Below, one piece after another: positions 1 through 8,929 of a stretch of DNA of 64,000 bases. The notes under the pieces were generated by a model that was not told the DNA's origin, ran no database searches, and saw only the letters and a program-made list of their open reading frames with translations. This DNA is from Trileptium ribeirensis. Its lineage: Eukaryota; Nematoda; Enoplea; Enoplida; Thoracostomopsidae. Made by a program: the position numbers and the translations under genes. The stretch lies in assembly GCA_030248225.1 (NCBI GenBank), contig JASANE010025007.1, positions 1 through 64,000 on the forward strand. The letters are read 5' to 3'. The stretch's first letter is position 1. Every line of letters starts with the position of its first letter.

Positions 1-2067
1 AACTGATATATTGAGCATTAAATGGCAAATTGAGCAGTCCGAACGTCAACAATTATACTTGAATAGATGAGAACATATACCACCATTACTGTGCACGCAA
101 TGTGCGACTACACAGAGGAAGAATTAATATACAAAATGAGTCCAAATCACCTATATATCGTGAGCGGTTGCAGAGATATTACAATTTTGGTTTAGTTTGA
201 GTCCTATGATCCAATCAATTAATTGGTCTGCACATGAGATAAAAAATACCTATATAGCTCAATCGTTTGCTGAGATTTTACCATTTTCATTTATTTTGGG
301 TCCCATGGGGACATTGAAAAAGGTTTTTGACCGAACCCTGCACAGCAAATAACGACAATAGCGGCAGATCTTTTGCAGTTACACAGATGATAAATTGCTC
401 CAGAATGACAGACCAAAACACCCATATACTTCGAGTGGTTGTGAAGAAATTAAGATTTTCGTATATTTTAGGTCTCATAAGTACATTATAGAACCTGGTT
501 TGACCCAAATCCTACATCCTAAAAGAATCGCATAAGGATTATTTGCTCTACAAATGAGCCCATTTATCTACACCGGTTGTCGAGTTACAACAAGTAACGT
601 GCTTTTTGGACACCATAGGGACCTCCGATCGTCTTTGGCCAGCTTTTTATGGAAGGGGTTGGAGGATGTTAGAATCTGGCATCGCGACTACTGGGTGGAC
701 AGAGATTTCAAGCTTTCAAATGAGCTGTTACGCGAATCAACTCGTACAACTTGAGTTGGATTATGACCATAAAATACCAAATAACGGCATTGTCAAATTT
801 CACCGCTGTTGCGACCATAAGAATTCTTAGATTCGCTGTTTTCAACCACTACACTGAGAAATCAAATATGAAAAAGTGTTAGAACACTCAGTTGATCAAA
901 AATGATTCGTGGACCGAGCACTTTCTGCATTTACCAGTGTAACTATTTTTTTAATTACATATATTTTACGATTGCGACCAGATTAAAATTAAACTACTCC
1001 CCCCACGATTACTACCGCTATTTACCAGTAACGCACCATCAGACCAAATCATCATTACAATTATCAAGAAATATAATTATTCTAGTTTTAGTCAAAACAA
1101 AGACTATTTTTACACAAACGAGACCTCTTTTCGGAATCTAAATTCAACGGGTAGCAGCTCTAATAATAATCGTTACTGATATAAATGATAATCATCAGGT
1201 TTGAGGTTTGCGTAGCTGTCTACAGTGCATCAGCTCGTAAAATTGGAAGGCAAGCGAAACAGATTCGCCAGATATTGATATCAAAATATAATTACCATGA
1301 TATCTTCCCATTGTATTTTTTTGTTAATAGTCGATTTAGTCACATAGAAGCGGGAAGAAATAAGGTGTGGAGGATTCCAGTGCATCGCGCATAGATATCA
1401 TGATTCGGGTTTAATCCAACTGAGTAACACCGTGCTCGAATTATGTTTAGCTATCGGTCTGCCCTAAGCTCCAGACTCAAACTAAGATAAAACTGACTGA
1501 TTCTCAGTCAAAAAGTCAATAACTTGCTGAATCACAAAATTATAGCCCTAGCTCGGGTAAACCAGGAGCGTGCATAGTAGTTATATCTGATAATTTAGTT
1601 CGCCAGTTCGAGTTACAGTTGCCCAAATTCGGAATTTTCGTCAAATTTGTTAAATTTCTGGGTTTCATACACACATAATACTTGAACTTACAAATGGTTT
1701 GCGGTATAGCCTGGTGCCCTCCCTCTCCCAGCCCGCCTTTTTTTGTACGACCATGGGCAAAACAGATGCTTTTTGGCAAAAACCGGAAAAATAATACTGT
1801 AACCCTGCCACATAATGGTGCATGACTTTTGATGTAATTTATAACTATTGTCTTATGTTTAACCTATTCCTAAGAATTTGTGAGTTTCAATTAGAGAGTT
1901 TCAAAAAATAATTTGTTTTACTGTTTTCCTATCATTTGTATTAAATGTAAAATTTATGCCTGACACCACCAAACTTTGCAAATTTCGGGTGTGAAAATCG
2001 ATGAACATTCGCATGGTCATAGCTGTTACGAAATAAAAGTCTGCCAAATTTTAAATAAACAAACACT
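1..2067. other. Gene-free AT-rich flank with degenerate repeats
   Basis: No reading frame here resembles a known protein. Between about 140 and 640 a motif recurs in diverged form near 150, 248, 420 and 558. It consists of a cctatata-like start, a gagtggttg-like block, an attttc stretch and then a gtcccatgggg-like block. This suggests an old, irregular tandem family with spacings of roughly 100 to 170 bp. From 640 to 2067 I see only ordinary AT-rich sequence with scattered short ORFs. Confidence 0.4.
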
Positions 2068-2349
2068 TGTAATTAGTTTATAATCACTTATCATCAATTG
2101 TCAATGATTTTACTTTCAATTACCTTCAGTCAGGCTTCTCTTCAATCGGCACGCTGTTGTGGTCGTTGAGTCTTTGGGCGTCGATTGAGGAATCATCTAT
2201 CGTCACGACGTGCGGCAGTTGATCAAGTGAATAATGACTGGTAGTCGAGATCACGAACGCCTTATATAGTCTATTGTCTTTGCTAACGTATATAATTTGC
2301 ATAGGCAAATTGTTAGCATTAATTTGCATATCAAATTATTAGCATTACA
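2068..2349 (-). repeat. 3' LTR of the gypsy element
   Basis: Runs TGTAAT to ATTACA on the plus strand and matches the LTR at 7175-7457. By eye there are about eight substitutions and one indel, and all fall between 2182 and about 2241; the rest is identical. It contains the same TATA-like box (near 2262-2268) and two ATTTGCAT octamers (2295-2302 and 2322-2329). CACT lies just outside at 2064-2067. Confidence 0.93.
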
Positions 2350-2363
2350 GAACCCCCATTGTT
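2350..2363 (-). other. Probable polypurine tract before the 3' LTR
   Basis: On the minus strand the pol frame ends at 2364 and the next bases run into the 3' LTR through AATGGGGGTTC. This short G-rich run sits where the plus-strand primer (PPT) of an LTR element should be. It is not a pure purine run, so the exact primer is uncertain. Confidence 0.45.
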
Positions 2364-5300
2364 TTAAGCGGAGCGCCGACCGAACACAACAGCCTGAGGT
2401 GCAAAACGAACTTTTTTACTGTTGGTGCAGGTGACGGCTGACCCCAGATGAGGCTTCAAATGCTGAGACGCTATGTCGAAGGCGCGCCGCAGGTCCGAAC
2501 GCTTGACCGTTGGATTAGGTTCAAAATGACGAATCGATTGGAACGGGACGAAAGCAAGGCGTTCCGTACCGAAAAATTTTACCGCGAGTGAGTTATGTGG
2601 TTGTTTCAGAGACGATAGTTCCGTTTTTGCTGACGAGGTAACGAGTGCAGGCCACCATGGCCAATTCCGCATTTTCGCCAGAATCACCGTGCCTTCTTTT
2701 ATCTGTTCGTCGTGACCGATATTAATGTCGCTCTGCTCACGGAGAGTGTCGCTCGAAGAAGTTGAGGGTGCGGATGATGTGTTTGTGCCATCTTGATCAA
2801 TTAGAAAGGCAGGTTTAATGCGGTCGAGGCTTACTCGATCATCACCGTTTTGACATTTGACGACAACGGTTTTATCATCCCGATCTAGTACCTCGTACGG
2901 ACCGTGATAACGCGGTTGTAGAGTGTTTTTAATGGAGTCGTCACGTATCCATACGTGTTTGGCGATTTTAATGTTCGTCGACACGTAACATTGTTTGTTG
3001 TGGTGACGCTCAGGAGCATTAAGACGGCGGATGCCGGAAAATAGTCGTATTTTGAAATCATGTTCTGACGCTAACTCTTTGGTCGACGTTGGCGTAAAAT
3101 AATGGTGTGGCAAATCAATACCGGATCCAAACACCATTTCACATGGAGCAAAACCTTTATCGTTGAGGCTCTTGCGAATTCCAAGCAAGACGAGAGGAAG
3201 TGAGGCTGTCCACGTAGCGGAAGAACAATGAGCACGCAATCCGTTTTTGAGCGCACGATGAAAACGTTCAACAGCGCCGTTGCATGCTGGATGATAGGCT
3301 GTCGTTCGACGGCGTTCAATTCCTAGTTGCTCCATGAGGGATGACCATAACGCAGATTCGAACTGCGTGCCGCGATCGGATATCAGGACACGCGGAACGC
3401 CGAATCTGCTTATCCAACCGGAGATGAGCGCCTCTGCCACTGACTCAGTAGTAATGTCGGAGATGGGAATTGCTTCGGGCCATCTAGTAAATCGATCGAT
3501 AATGGTTACTAAGTAACGCTTGTCATTCGAAGACGGCAATGGACCAACAATGTCAATGTGCAGCGTGTGAAAACGTCCAGTTGTTGGGATTGTTCCGACT
3601 GCGGTCTTTGTGTGTCGTACCACTTTGCTCCGTTGGCATTCGATACACTCTCGGCACCATGTCTTGACGTCACGATTCATGTTTGGCCAAATGTAGTTGT
3701 GGGAGATGCTGCTGAGAGTTGCGCGCGAACCAAGATGGGCGAGGTTGTGCACCGATTTGAAAATGTTGAACCGCATTTCCGTGGGAACGTACGGGCGAAG
3801 TTGCGAAGTGGAAGCATCACAGTAAACCGTCTTGCCGTCGATAACGAAACACTTGATGGGCAGATCGGTTGATTGAATAAACCGTATGAGGGTAGAATCA
3901 GCAGCTTGAGCATCAGCCAGTTGACTGTCAAACGCAATTGAAATAGTGCACACAGGACGAGAGAGAGCGTCTGCCACGACATTGTTGGCGTCTGCTACAT
4001 GCTCGATGTCACAACCGAACTCTGAGATGAAGGACAACCATCGAGACTGCTGTACGGAAGGATTCGCCATCGAGAGAGCGTTCACGAGTGGCTTGTGGTC
4101 GGTACGCACGTTGAAATCGGAGCCGAGAAGCCACGGGAAGTGCTTTAGGGCTTTGTAGATTGCCAGAAGCTCCCGGTCGAATGCGGATTTGCGGGATTCC
4201 AGCGGTGTTAGCTTCTCCGAGTAAAATGCTAACGGCTCTGCGTTGCCATCAACCACTTGGTTGAGGACAGCGCCCACGGTGGCGCCGGACGCATCAGTAA
4301 CCAGTTGAAGTCGACCTGCGGGGTTGGGGAACGAGAGCTTAACCGCGGCAGCAACGGCCGATTTGAGTGCATCGAATGCCTGGCGGCTGTCGTCCGACCA
4401 AGTTAAAATAAAGTTGCCTTTACCAGCTTTACCCCGTATCAGGTCGGTGAGAGGAGCGGCGATCCTTGAAAATCCCGGAATGAATCGGTGGTAGAAGCCG
4501 GCCATGCCCAGGAAACCGCGCAGGAGCTTCGTTGTTTCCGGGCACGGATAGTCGAGGATGACCTTGACCTTGGACGGTATAGGCCGGACGCCGTTTGTAT
4601 CGACCTCTACCCCGACGAAGTTGACTTTGGGGCTGAACAAAACGCACTTGTCCGGGCGAAGGCGGAGACCGTGGTTGTTGAGACGGGTGAGGACCGTCTT
4701 GAGGTGTTGCAGATGCTCGTCGTTTGAGCGGCTGGCCACCAGAATGTCGTCCAGATAGACCTTGACAAACGGTAAATCACCCAGGATCGAGTCCATAAGC
4801 CGCTGGAAGGTTTGAGCGGCGTTGCGAAAACCGAAAAACATCCGCCTGAACAGGAACAGGCCGAACGGAGTTGTGACGGCCGTCTTAGGTTGATCCTGAA
4901 CCGCTACAGGAATCTGTGTATAAGCGCAGACGAGGTCCAGCTTCGAGAAGACAGTCGCCCCGTGAAAATCGCCGGAGAGGTCCGTGAGGTTGGGCATCGG
5001 ATAACGATCGGGAACCGTTTGACGGTTGAGCTTTCGGTAGTCACCAGTCGGGCGGTAGGGAGTTTTGGTATCCGCCTTTGGGGCCATGTGTAAAGGTGAC
5101 GCGTAAGGGGATTCACCACGATAAATGATGCCTTGCTGCTCCCACTCGGAAAAAACTCGCTTTGCGATCGCCAGCTTTTGTCCATCAAGGCGACGTGGGC
5201 GGTCGAAGCACGGCGGTCCCGTGGTAACGATGTGGTGTTCGATGCCGTGGAGAGCCGGCGAGAAGGCATCGATCGGCTCGAAGATGCTCGGGAATCCGCG

Positions 5301-5873
5301 GAGGAGCTGCTTGATCCTGGTTGTCTCAGCAGGTATGTCGACTCGAACGCCCGATGGGATCGATTCGAGCTTCGTGGTTGTCGCGCAACAGGCCGCAGGA
5401 GGCTTTGCGGCTGCTGCCGGGACCAGGCGGTTGTTGACGCAGTCGGCCGCGAACCCGTAGTGCCGGAGGAAATCCTGGCCGAGGATCGGATGGGCGACAT
5501 TTGCGACGTAGAAAGTCCAGCTGAATTGCTGATCAAAGCCTGCAAGCCGGAAAGTTAAGTTGCACGTACCTTTGATCTCGACCGGCGTACCGTTGACTGT
5601 GGTGGCGTCGACCGGGTGTTTGAGGAAGGTAGTGGTGTTCGGCGCTTGTAAGGGGTGCAGGAACGAAAGCGAACTCCCGCTATCGGCAATGAAGCGCCCG
5701 ACCGAAGTTGCATCGATGAACACAGCGTTGACAGCCCCACCGCTTGCTGGCAGGGCGGTGGTGGCTACTCGTTTCCCGGACCGCTGGCGGGGCCGGACAC
5801 CGCGTTGAATGTGCAGAATTGGGGCCCTTGACATCGTTGTGCATTGGCCCCGAACTTCCCATGATACCAGCAC
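2364..5873 (-). CDS. pol: Pol polyprotein: protease, RT, RNase H, integrase, GPY/F and PWWP-like domain
   Basis: The open frame has 1169 codons, but translation probably enters by -1 frameshift at 5771 (residue 35), not at the first ATG. In order: aspartic protease with DSGS (64-67); reverse transcriptase at about 235-420 with LDLVCAY and the catalytic YLDD (373-376); RNase H with D527, E568, D592 and D635; integrase with a zinc finger H709, H713, C743, C746 and a DD35E triad D774, D833, E869; a GPY/F module with GPY at 991-993; a Ser/Thr-rich linker (about 1028-1045); and a PWWP-like domain (about 1060-1118). The polyprotein would make cDNA and integrate it in the nucleus. All catalytic residues I could check are present. 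The last domain is unusual and is treated as a finding. Confidence 0.94.
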   Translation of the reverse strand: MLVSWEVRGQCTTMSRAPILHIQRGVRPRQRSGKRVATTALPASGGAVNAVFIDATSVGRFIADSGSSLSFLHPLQAPNTTTFLKHPVDATTVNGTPVEIKGTCNLTFRLAGFDQQFSWTFYVANVAHPILGQDFLRHYGFAADCVNNRLVPAAAAKPPAACCATTTKLESIPSGVRVDIPAETTRIKQLLRGFPSIFEPIDAFSPALHGIEHHIVTTGPPCFDRPRRLDGQKLAIAKRVFSEWEQQGIIYRGESPYASPLHMAPKADTKTPYRPTGDYRKLNRQTVPDRYPMPNLTDLSGDFHGATVFSKLDLVCAYTQIPVAVQDQPKTAVTTPFGLFLFRRMFFGFRNAAQTFQRLMDSILGDLPFVKVYLDDILVASRSNDEHLQHLKTVLTRLNNHGLRLRPDKCVLFSPKVNFVGVEVDTNGVRPIPSKVKVILDYPCPETTKLLRGFLGMAGFYHRFIPGFSRIAAPLTDLIRGKAGKGNFILTWSDDSRQAFDALKSAVAAAVKLSFPNPAGRLQLVTDASGATVGAVLNQVVDGNAEPLAFYSEKLTPLESRKSAFDRELLAIYKALKHFPWLLGSDFNVRTDHKPLVNALSMANPSVQQSRWLSFISEFGCDIEHVADANNVVADALSRPVCTISIAFDSQLADAQAADSTLIRFIQSTDLPIKCFVIDGKTVYCDASTSQLRPYVPTEMRFNIFKSVHNLAHLGSRATLSSISHNYIWPNMNRDVKTWCRECIECQRSKVVRHTKTAVGTIPTTGRFHTLHIDIVGPLPSSNDKRYLVTIIDRFTRWPEAIPISDITTESVAEALISGWISRFGVPRVLISDRGTQFESALWSSLMEQLGIERRRTTAYHPACNGAVERFHRALKNGLRAHCSSATWTASLPLVLLGIRKSLNDKGFAPCEMVFGSGIDLPHHYFTPTSTKELASEHDFKIRLFSGIRRLNAPERHHNKQCYVSTNIKIAKHVWIRDDSIKNTLQPRYHGPYEVLDRDDKTVVVKCQNGDDRVSLDRIKPAFLIDQDGTNTSSAPSTSSSDTLREQSDINIGHDEQIKEGTVILAKMRNWPWWPALVTSSAKTELSSLKQPHNSLAVKFFGTERLAFVPFQSIRHFEPNPTVKRSDLRRAFDIASQHLKPHLGSAVTCTNSKKVRFAPQAVVFGRRSA
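5733..5777 (-). promoter_or_regulatory. -1 programmed ribosomal frameshift signal between gag and pol
   Basis: The minus strand reads GGGAAAC (5777-5771) with gag codons GGA and AAC, the phase required of an X XXY YYZ slippery heptamer. GAG and the gag stop TAG (5767-5765) follow. Nine bases after the heptamer begins a hairpin: CCACCGC (5761-5755) pairs with GCGGTGG (5743-5737) over an 11-base loop. The stem can extend by four pairs, AGCC with GGCT, around a bulged A at 5762. A one-base backward slip joins gag exactly to the pol frame at CGA (R35). The heptamer type is established for retroviral gag-pro shifting; use here is inferred. Confidence 0.85.
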
Positions 5874-7204
5874 ACCCCCGGCGTTCGTTGACGTGATTGA
5901 GACCGTGGCCGGCGTCGTTGATCACCGTGGCGGCCACTGCGGTAGTTGTTGTTCGCTCGTTCTGGCGACCTCCGATTGCTTGAGCCGCTGCGGTAGGACA
6001 GCCTGCGGACAGCTGCTGCCAGGTCGCTGATTTGCTGCTGGATCGAGGCCTGCCAGGGATCTGTCGTCGTCGGTGTTGAGCCTGAACGAGGAGCTCGATT
6101 GACCTGGCTGACCAATGCCGGATCGGCCATCTCCGTCATGGTGTCGGCGATGCGAGCCAACTGCTCGAGGGAGACATTGTCCATTGAAACCAGCGTCAGC
6201 CGGATTTGCTCGGGGAGGATCTCGAGGAAGCGCAGGCGGACGAGATCCTGACTATTTGGAGCCAGCTCGAGGAGTTCGCGGAGGGCGCTCGATGGTTTGC
6301 GTCCCTTGAGGTCCTTCTCGGCGAGGAGCTTGCGGAGCCGCCGGTTGTCGCTGTCGGCGTAGTAGTTGATCAGCGTCCGCTTGAGTTCGCCATAGCCCGC
6401 GTTGAGGTCGACCCCCGACTCGTGGACGAGCGCGTTGTCGATGACCCGAAGGACGTTACGCTTCTTGAGCTCGTCGTCGATTGAACCGAAGATTTGTTCG
6501 ACCTGGTTGAACCACGACTGCGGTGTCTTCGGGTTGAACTGCGGCAACTGATAAAATTGACCTGCGGTAGCGCTCGGCTGTGGTCGTTTGATTTGACTTG
6601 GTCCAGCGGTGGTTTGAAACTGAACAATGGCCAGCTGGCTGTGTGCCAATTGCAGGACATCAGGCCCGAATGGCGTGAGCTCCGTGATAATTTCGTCCCG
6701 CGTCGGTGGCATAACGAACGCCTTGTCACTTGCCTTGAGGAGTTGTAGCATCCCGGTCAGCGTGTCCTTGGTTTGTTGCGACAGATTGACCGGCCCTGGG
6801 TTGGTCTCGACGCCGCCGATGATCAGCAGGACCCGTAGGCATGTTGCTTGTCGTCGACCGAGACATTGACCCGAACAACCAGGAAGATGAAAACCGATGA
6901 AACTGAGGAACCCCGGATTGACTGTACCTGTGACCAGCATTCTCGACCGTCGCCACTTGCTTTGACCGGAGCCCTTGAATCGACCATTTGACCCGGAAAC
7001 AACAGCGACCGTTGACCAGGGGGCTTCGACTTGAGGGAGTTGGGGTACCGCGACAGTGTCCAGGACCGTCGAGGTCCGGACCATAGGAGACCTGAGAACC
7101 GCCAGTGCCAGCGCGAAAAGGATCGGCAGGACCCGAAAGAGGGAAGGCCGGCGTGCCCGCGTCGGGTTCACCATTGTAATTAGTTTATAATCACTTATCA
7201 TCAA
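5765..7204 (-). CDS. gag: Gag with N-terminal leader, 2A-like peptide, capsid region and CWYH zinc finger
   Basis: A frame of 479 codons whose first ten lie inside the 5' LTR. Met11 (ATG at 7174-7172) sits at the LTR junction and overlaps the primer-binding site, so the true start is open: Met1, Met11, Met42 or Met89. Residues 13-38 are basic then hydrophobic, like a signal or membrane segment. Residues 124-138 end in GGVETNPGP, a 2A-like ribosome-skipping motif; skipping would release the leader and start Gag at P138. The retrotransposon Gag core spans about 230-355, with the usual LLxxxxLKGRKPS-type helix. An Arg/Ser-rich stretch (395-440) precedes a zinc-knuckle-like motif C445, H448, C458, C464. 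The last spacing is two residues longer than the common form. The stop at 5765 lies just after the frameshift heptamer. Confidence 0.9.
   Translation of the reverse strand: MMISDYKLITMVNPTRARRPSLFRVLPILFALALAVLRSPMVRTSTVLDTVAVPQLPQVEAPWSTVAVVSGSNGRFKGSGQSKWRRSRMLVTGTVNPGFLSFIGFHLPGCSGQCLGRRQATCLRVLLIIGGVETNPGPVNLSQQTKDTLTGMLQLLKASDKAFVMPPTRDEIITELTPFGPDVLQLAHSQLAIVQFQTTAGPSQIKRPQPSATAGQFYQLPQFNPKTPQSWFNQVEQIFGSIDDELKKRNVLRVIDNALVHESGVDLNAGYGELKRTLINYYADSDNRRLRKLLAEKDLKGRKPSSALRELLELAPNSQDLVRLRFLEILPEQIRLTLVSMDNVSLEQLARIADTMTEMADPALVSQVNRAPRSGSTPTTTDPWQASIQQQISDLAAAVRRLSYRSGSSNRRSPERANNNYRSGRHGDQRRRPRSQSRQRTPGVCWYHGKFGANAQRCQGPQFCTFNAVSGPASGPGNE
7161..7174 (-). other. Candidate tRNA primer-binding site
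   Basis: Directly inside the 5' LTR the minus strand reads A then TGGTGAACCCGAC. A TGG at this position is expected for pairing with the CCA end of a primer tRNA. I could not identify the tRNA from memory. The first ATG outside the LTR (7174-7172) overlaps it. Confidence 0.6.
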
Positions 7205-7457
7205 TTGTCAATGATTTTACTTTCAATTACCTTCAGTCAGGCTTCTCTTCAATCGGCACGCTGTTGTGGTCGTTGAGTCTTTGGGCGTGGATTGAGGAAT
7301 CGCCTATCGTCACGACGTACGGCAGTTGATCTATTGAACAATGACTGACTAGTCGAGATCACGAACGCCTTATATAGTCTATTGTCTTTGCTAACGTATA
7401 TAATTTGCATAGGCAAATTGTTAGCATTAATTTGCATATCAAATTATTAGCATTACA
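7175..7457 (-). repeat. 5' LTR of the gypsy element
   Basis: Matches the 3' LTR at 2068-2349 and shares its TG...CA ends. It is flanked by CACT at 7458-7461. In element orientation it begins with an AT-rich block holding two octamers, then a TATA box, then the presumed transcription start and leader. Confidence 0.93.
7370..7437 (-). promoter_or_regulatory. LTR promoter: two ATGCAAAT octamers and a TATA box
   Basis: On the minus strand ATGCAAAT occurs at 7437-7430 and again at 7410-7403, 27 bp apart, within two similar AT-rich half-repeats. TATATAA follows at 7376-7370. ATGCAAAT is the established binding octamer of POU/Oct factors. The arrangement looks like a pol II promoter with a paired enhancer. 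Both LTRs have it unchanged. Confidence 0.55.
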
Positions 7458-8900
7458 CACTCATAATTAATAGTTTTTCGGAATTTTGAGAAAAAATAGG
7501 GTTTTGGAATGTAAAAATTGGGCAAAATGTTTGCATTTTGTCCGACATAGTTTGAATTCTATCAATTTTAAGTGCGTAACAGGATGTGAATGATTCCTAG
7601 ATGGCGCGTACCTTTGAATTCAAGATAGAATGGGATGCCGGTATGTTCATCCTACAGCTCAGGTACAGCGTCATGAAATTAATATATACTGAATTTATTT
7701 TGTGGTAGCGTTAGCAAACTTAACTGTAACTAGTTTGCTTAACTTTAGCTGATAGTTGTAAAGCGCGTTCGCCAACCAAGCATCTCAGAAACTTTAACGT
7801 TTAAAGACCAGTGACTATTGATTTCCCGCAAGAATAGTATTAATGGTAGAAATTAATGAAGTTGCAAAATTCGTAATTAAAAGATAAAATTTTAACCACC
7901 TTCATTGTTTAGCGTTATGTATTAATTAACGATCAGATATTGTTTGTGAAATGCTATTATTGAGTTGTGCAACAAGATATTGAATTGTGCAACCGTTTGA
8001 TATTTAATTACTAAAACTTTAATTGTGCAATTGTTGCAAAATTATTTGGGTGGATACTAAATTTTGCAACTAAATTGCCACGGAAGAAATTTCTTATGAG
8101 TTGCTAATCATTTGACGCTGTTCGGAGATTATTAATATAGGGACAGTTGGTTAAGCTCTAAGGAAAAGCACAGTTGTAACAACAGGTGACAAACAGCCGA
8201 TGTGGGATTCGGCTCCACTTGTAGCATCGAGGTAGAACTACCGCTTGGCAGCTGCTTTACCATTACCCGAAACCGATTAGAAACTTAAGCGATTGTTCAT
8301 GCTGTTATATTTCTTAAGCGAGCAAGATTTAGTAGATGCATTGTTGGTTTATGTAAAATTTAAAGTCGCTTCTTCATACAATGAGACTCGAAAGTTCTCG
8401 AAGTACAAGTACAGTTTAGTTACTGTTTTTAAGTCGACAGAAGCCATTTTTAGTTGAGCAACTCGGAACCAGCTTTGAACAGATCAGCTGTATAATGTAG
8501 CTGCAAAACGTGGATATATTCCAACTGATTCCACATGTCAGGGAATCCACAACGTTTTTGCCTTTCTAGACCAGCTGTGATATGGGGCCAGCATATTAGC
8601 TGATTTGCTTATGAAATACATAAGATGAGAATGATGTTTCCGCGGGAGAAATATCCGTCATATAATATGAGGGATTGGAAGGCATTGTACGTGTCTGAGG
8701 CATGGTGTATTTGAAAAAAATTTTGTACACACACTTGAATTCATCTAACAAAACCACGGCAAGGTAATCAGGGTAAAATCCTCGGCAGTAATGATTTGTA
8801 CTTTCAGCTAATGTCCGGCAAATAATTGTTGTCCGCTGTTTGGAAGAACACATCTTTTCACCATTAAGTTTCGACGAATCGTAAGACTCATATCCGGTAT
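7458..8900. other. Intergenic AT-rich stretch
   Basis: No gene or clear repeat recognised. Near 7975-8045 the phrase ttgtgcaa recurs several times, giving a short, loosely repetitive AT-rich patch. Everything else looks like unconstrained sequence. Confidence 0.35.
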
Positions 8901-8929
8901 AAATCCTTGCTTTTTGCCTTTCGCCTATC

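Larger units (their letters stand above)
2068..7457 (-). mobile_element. Ty3/gypsy-type LTR retrotransposon with 2A-like Gag and PWWP-like Pol tail
   Basis: A complete element on the minus strand, about 5.4 kb long. Two LTRs of 282-283 bp begin TGTAAT and end ATTACA, and are flanked by CACT on both sides (2064-2067 and 7458-7461), which fits a 4-bp target-site duplication. Gag and Pol lie in two overlapping frames with Pol in -1 relative to Gag. Pol order is protease, reverse transcriptase, RNase H, integrase, the order that defines Ty3/gypsy elements. No envelope-like frame is present. The internal region, above all gag and the 5' half of pol, is visibly richer in GC than the flanks. The uninterrupted frames and about 97% LTR identity suggest recent insertion; whether it is active cannot be seen. 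Confidence 0.95.

Noticed and set aside
2520..2696. Chromodomain at the end of Pol
   Set aside because: The segment lacks the chromodomain's Y-W-W cage pattern and WxG(Y/F) core, while AKM...PWWPA...FFGT fits PWWP.
4904..5545. Minus-strand ORF of 213 codons inside pol
   Set aside because: It is pol read in another frame, rich in Ser/Arg from codon shadowing, while pol itself has protease and RT motifs here.
3558..5558. Plus-strand ORFs of 80-140 codons across pol and gag
   Set aside because: They are antisense shadows of the GC-rich pol and gag frames and show no motif of their own.
5821..5827. A second possible slippery heptamer, GGGCCCC on the minus strand
   Set aside because: Gag reads GGG CCC CAA here, so the heptamer is out of the phase needed for X XXY YYZ slipping, and gag similarity continues past it. 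GGGAAAC at 5777-5771 fits exactly.
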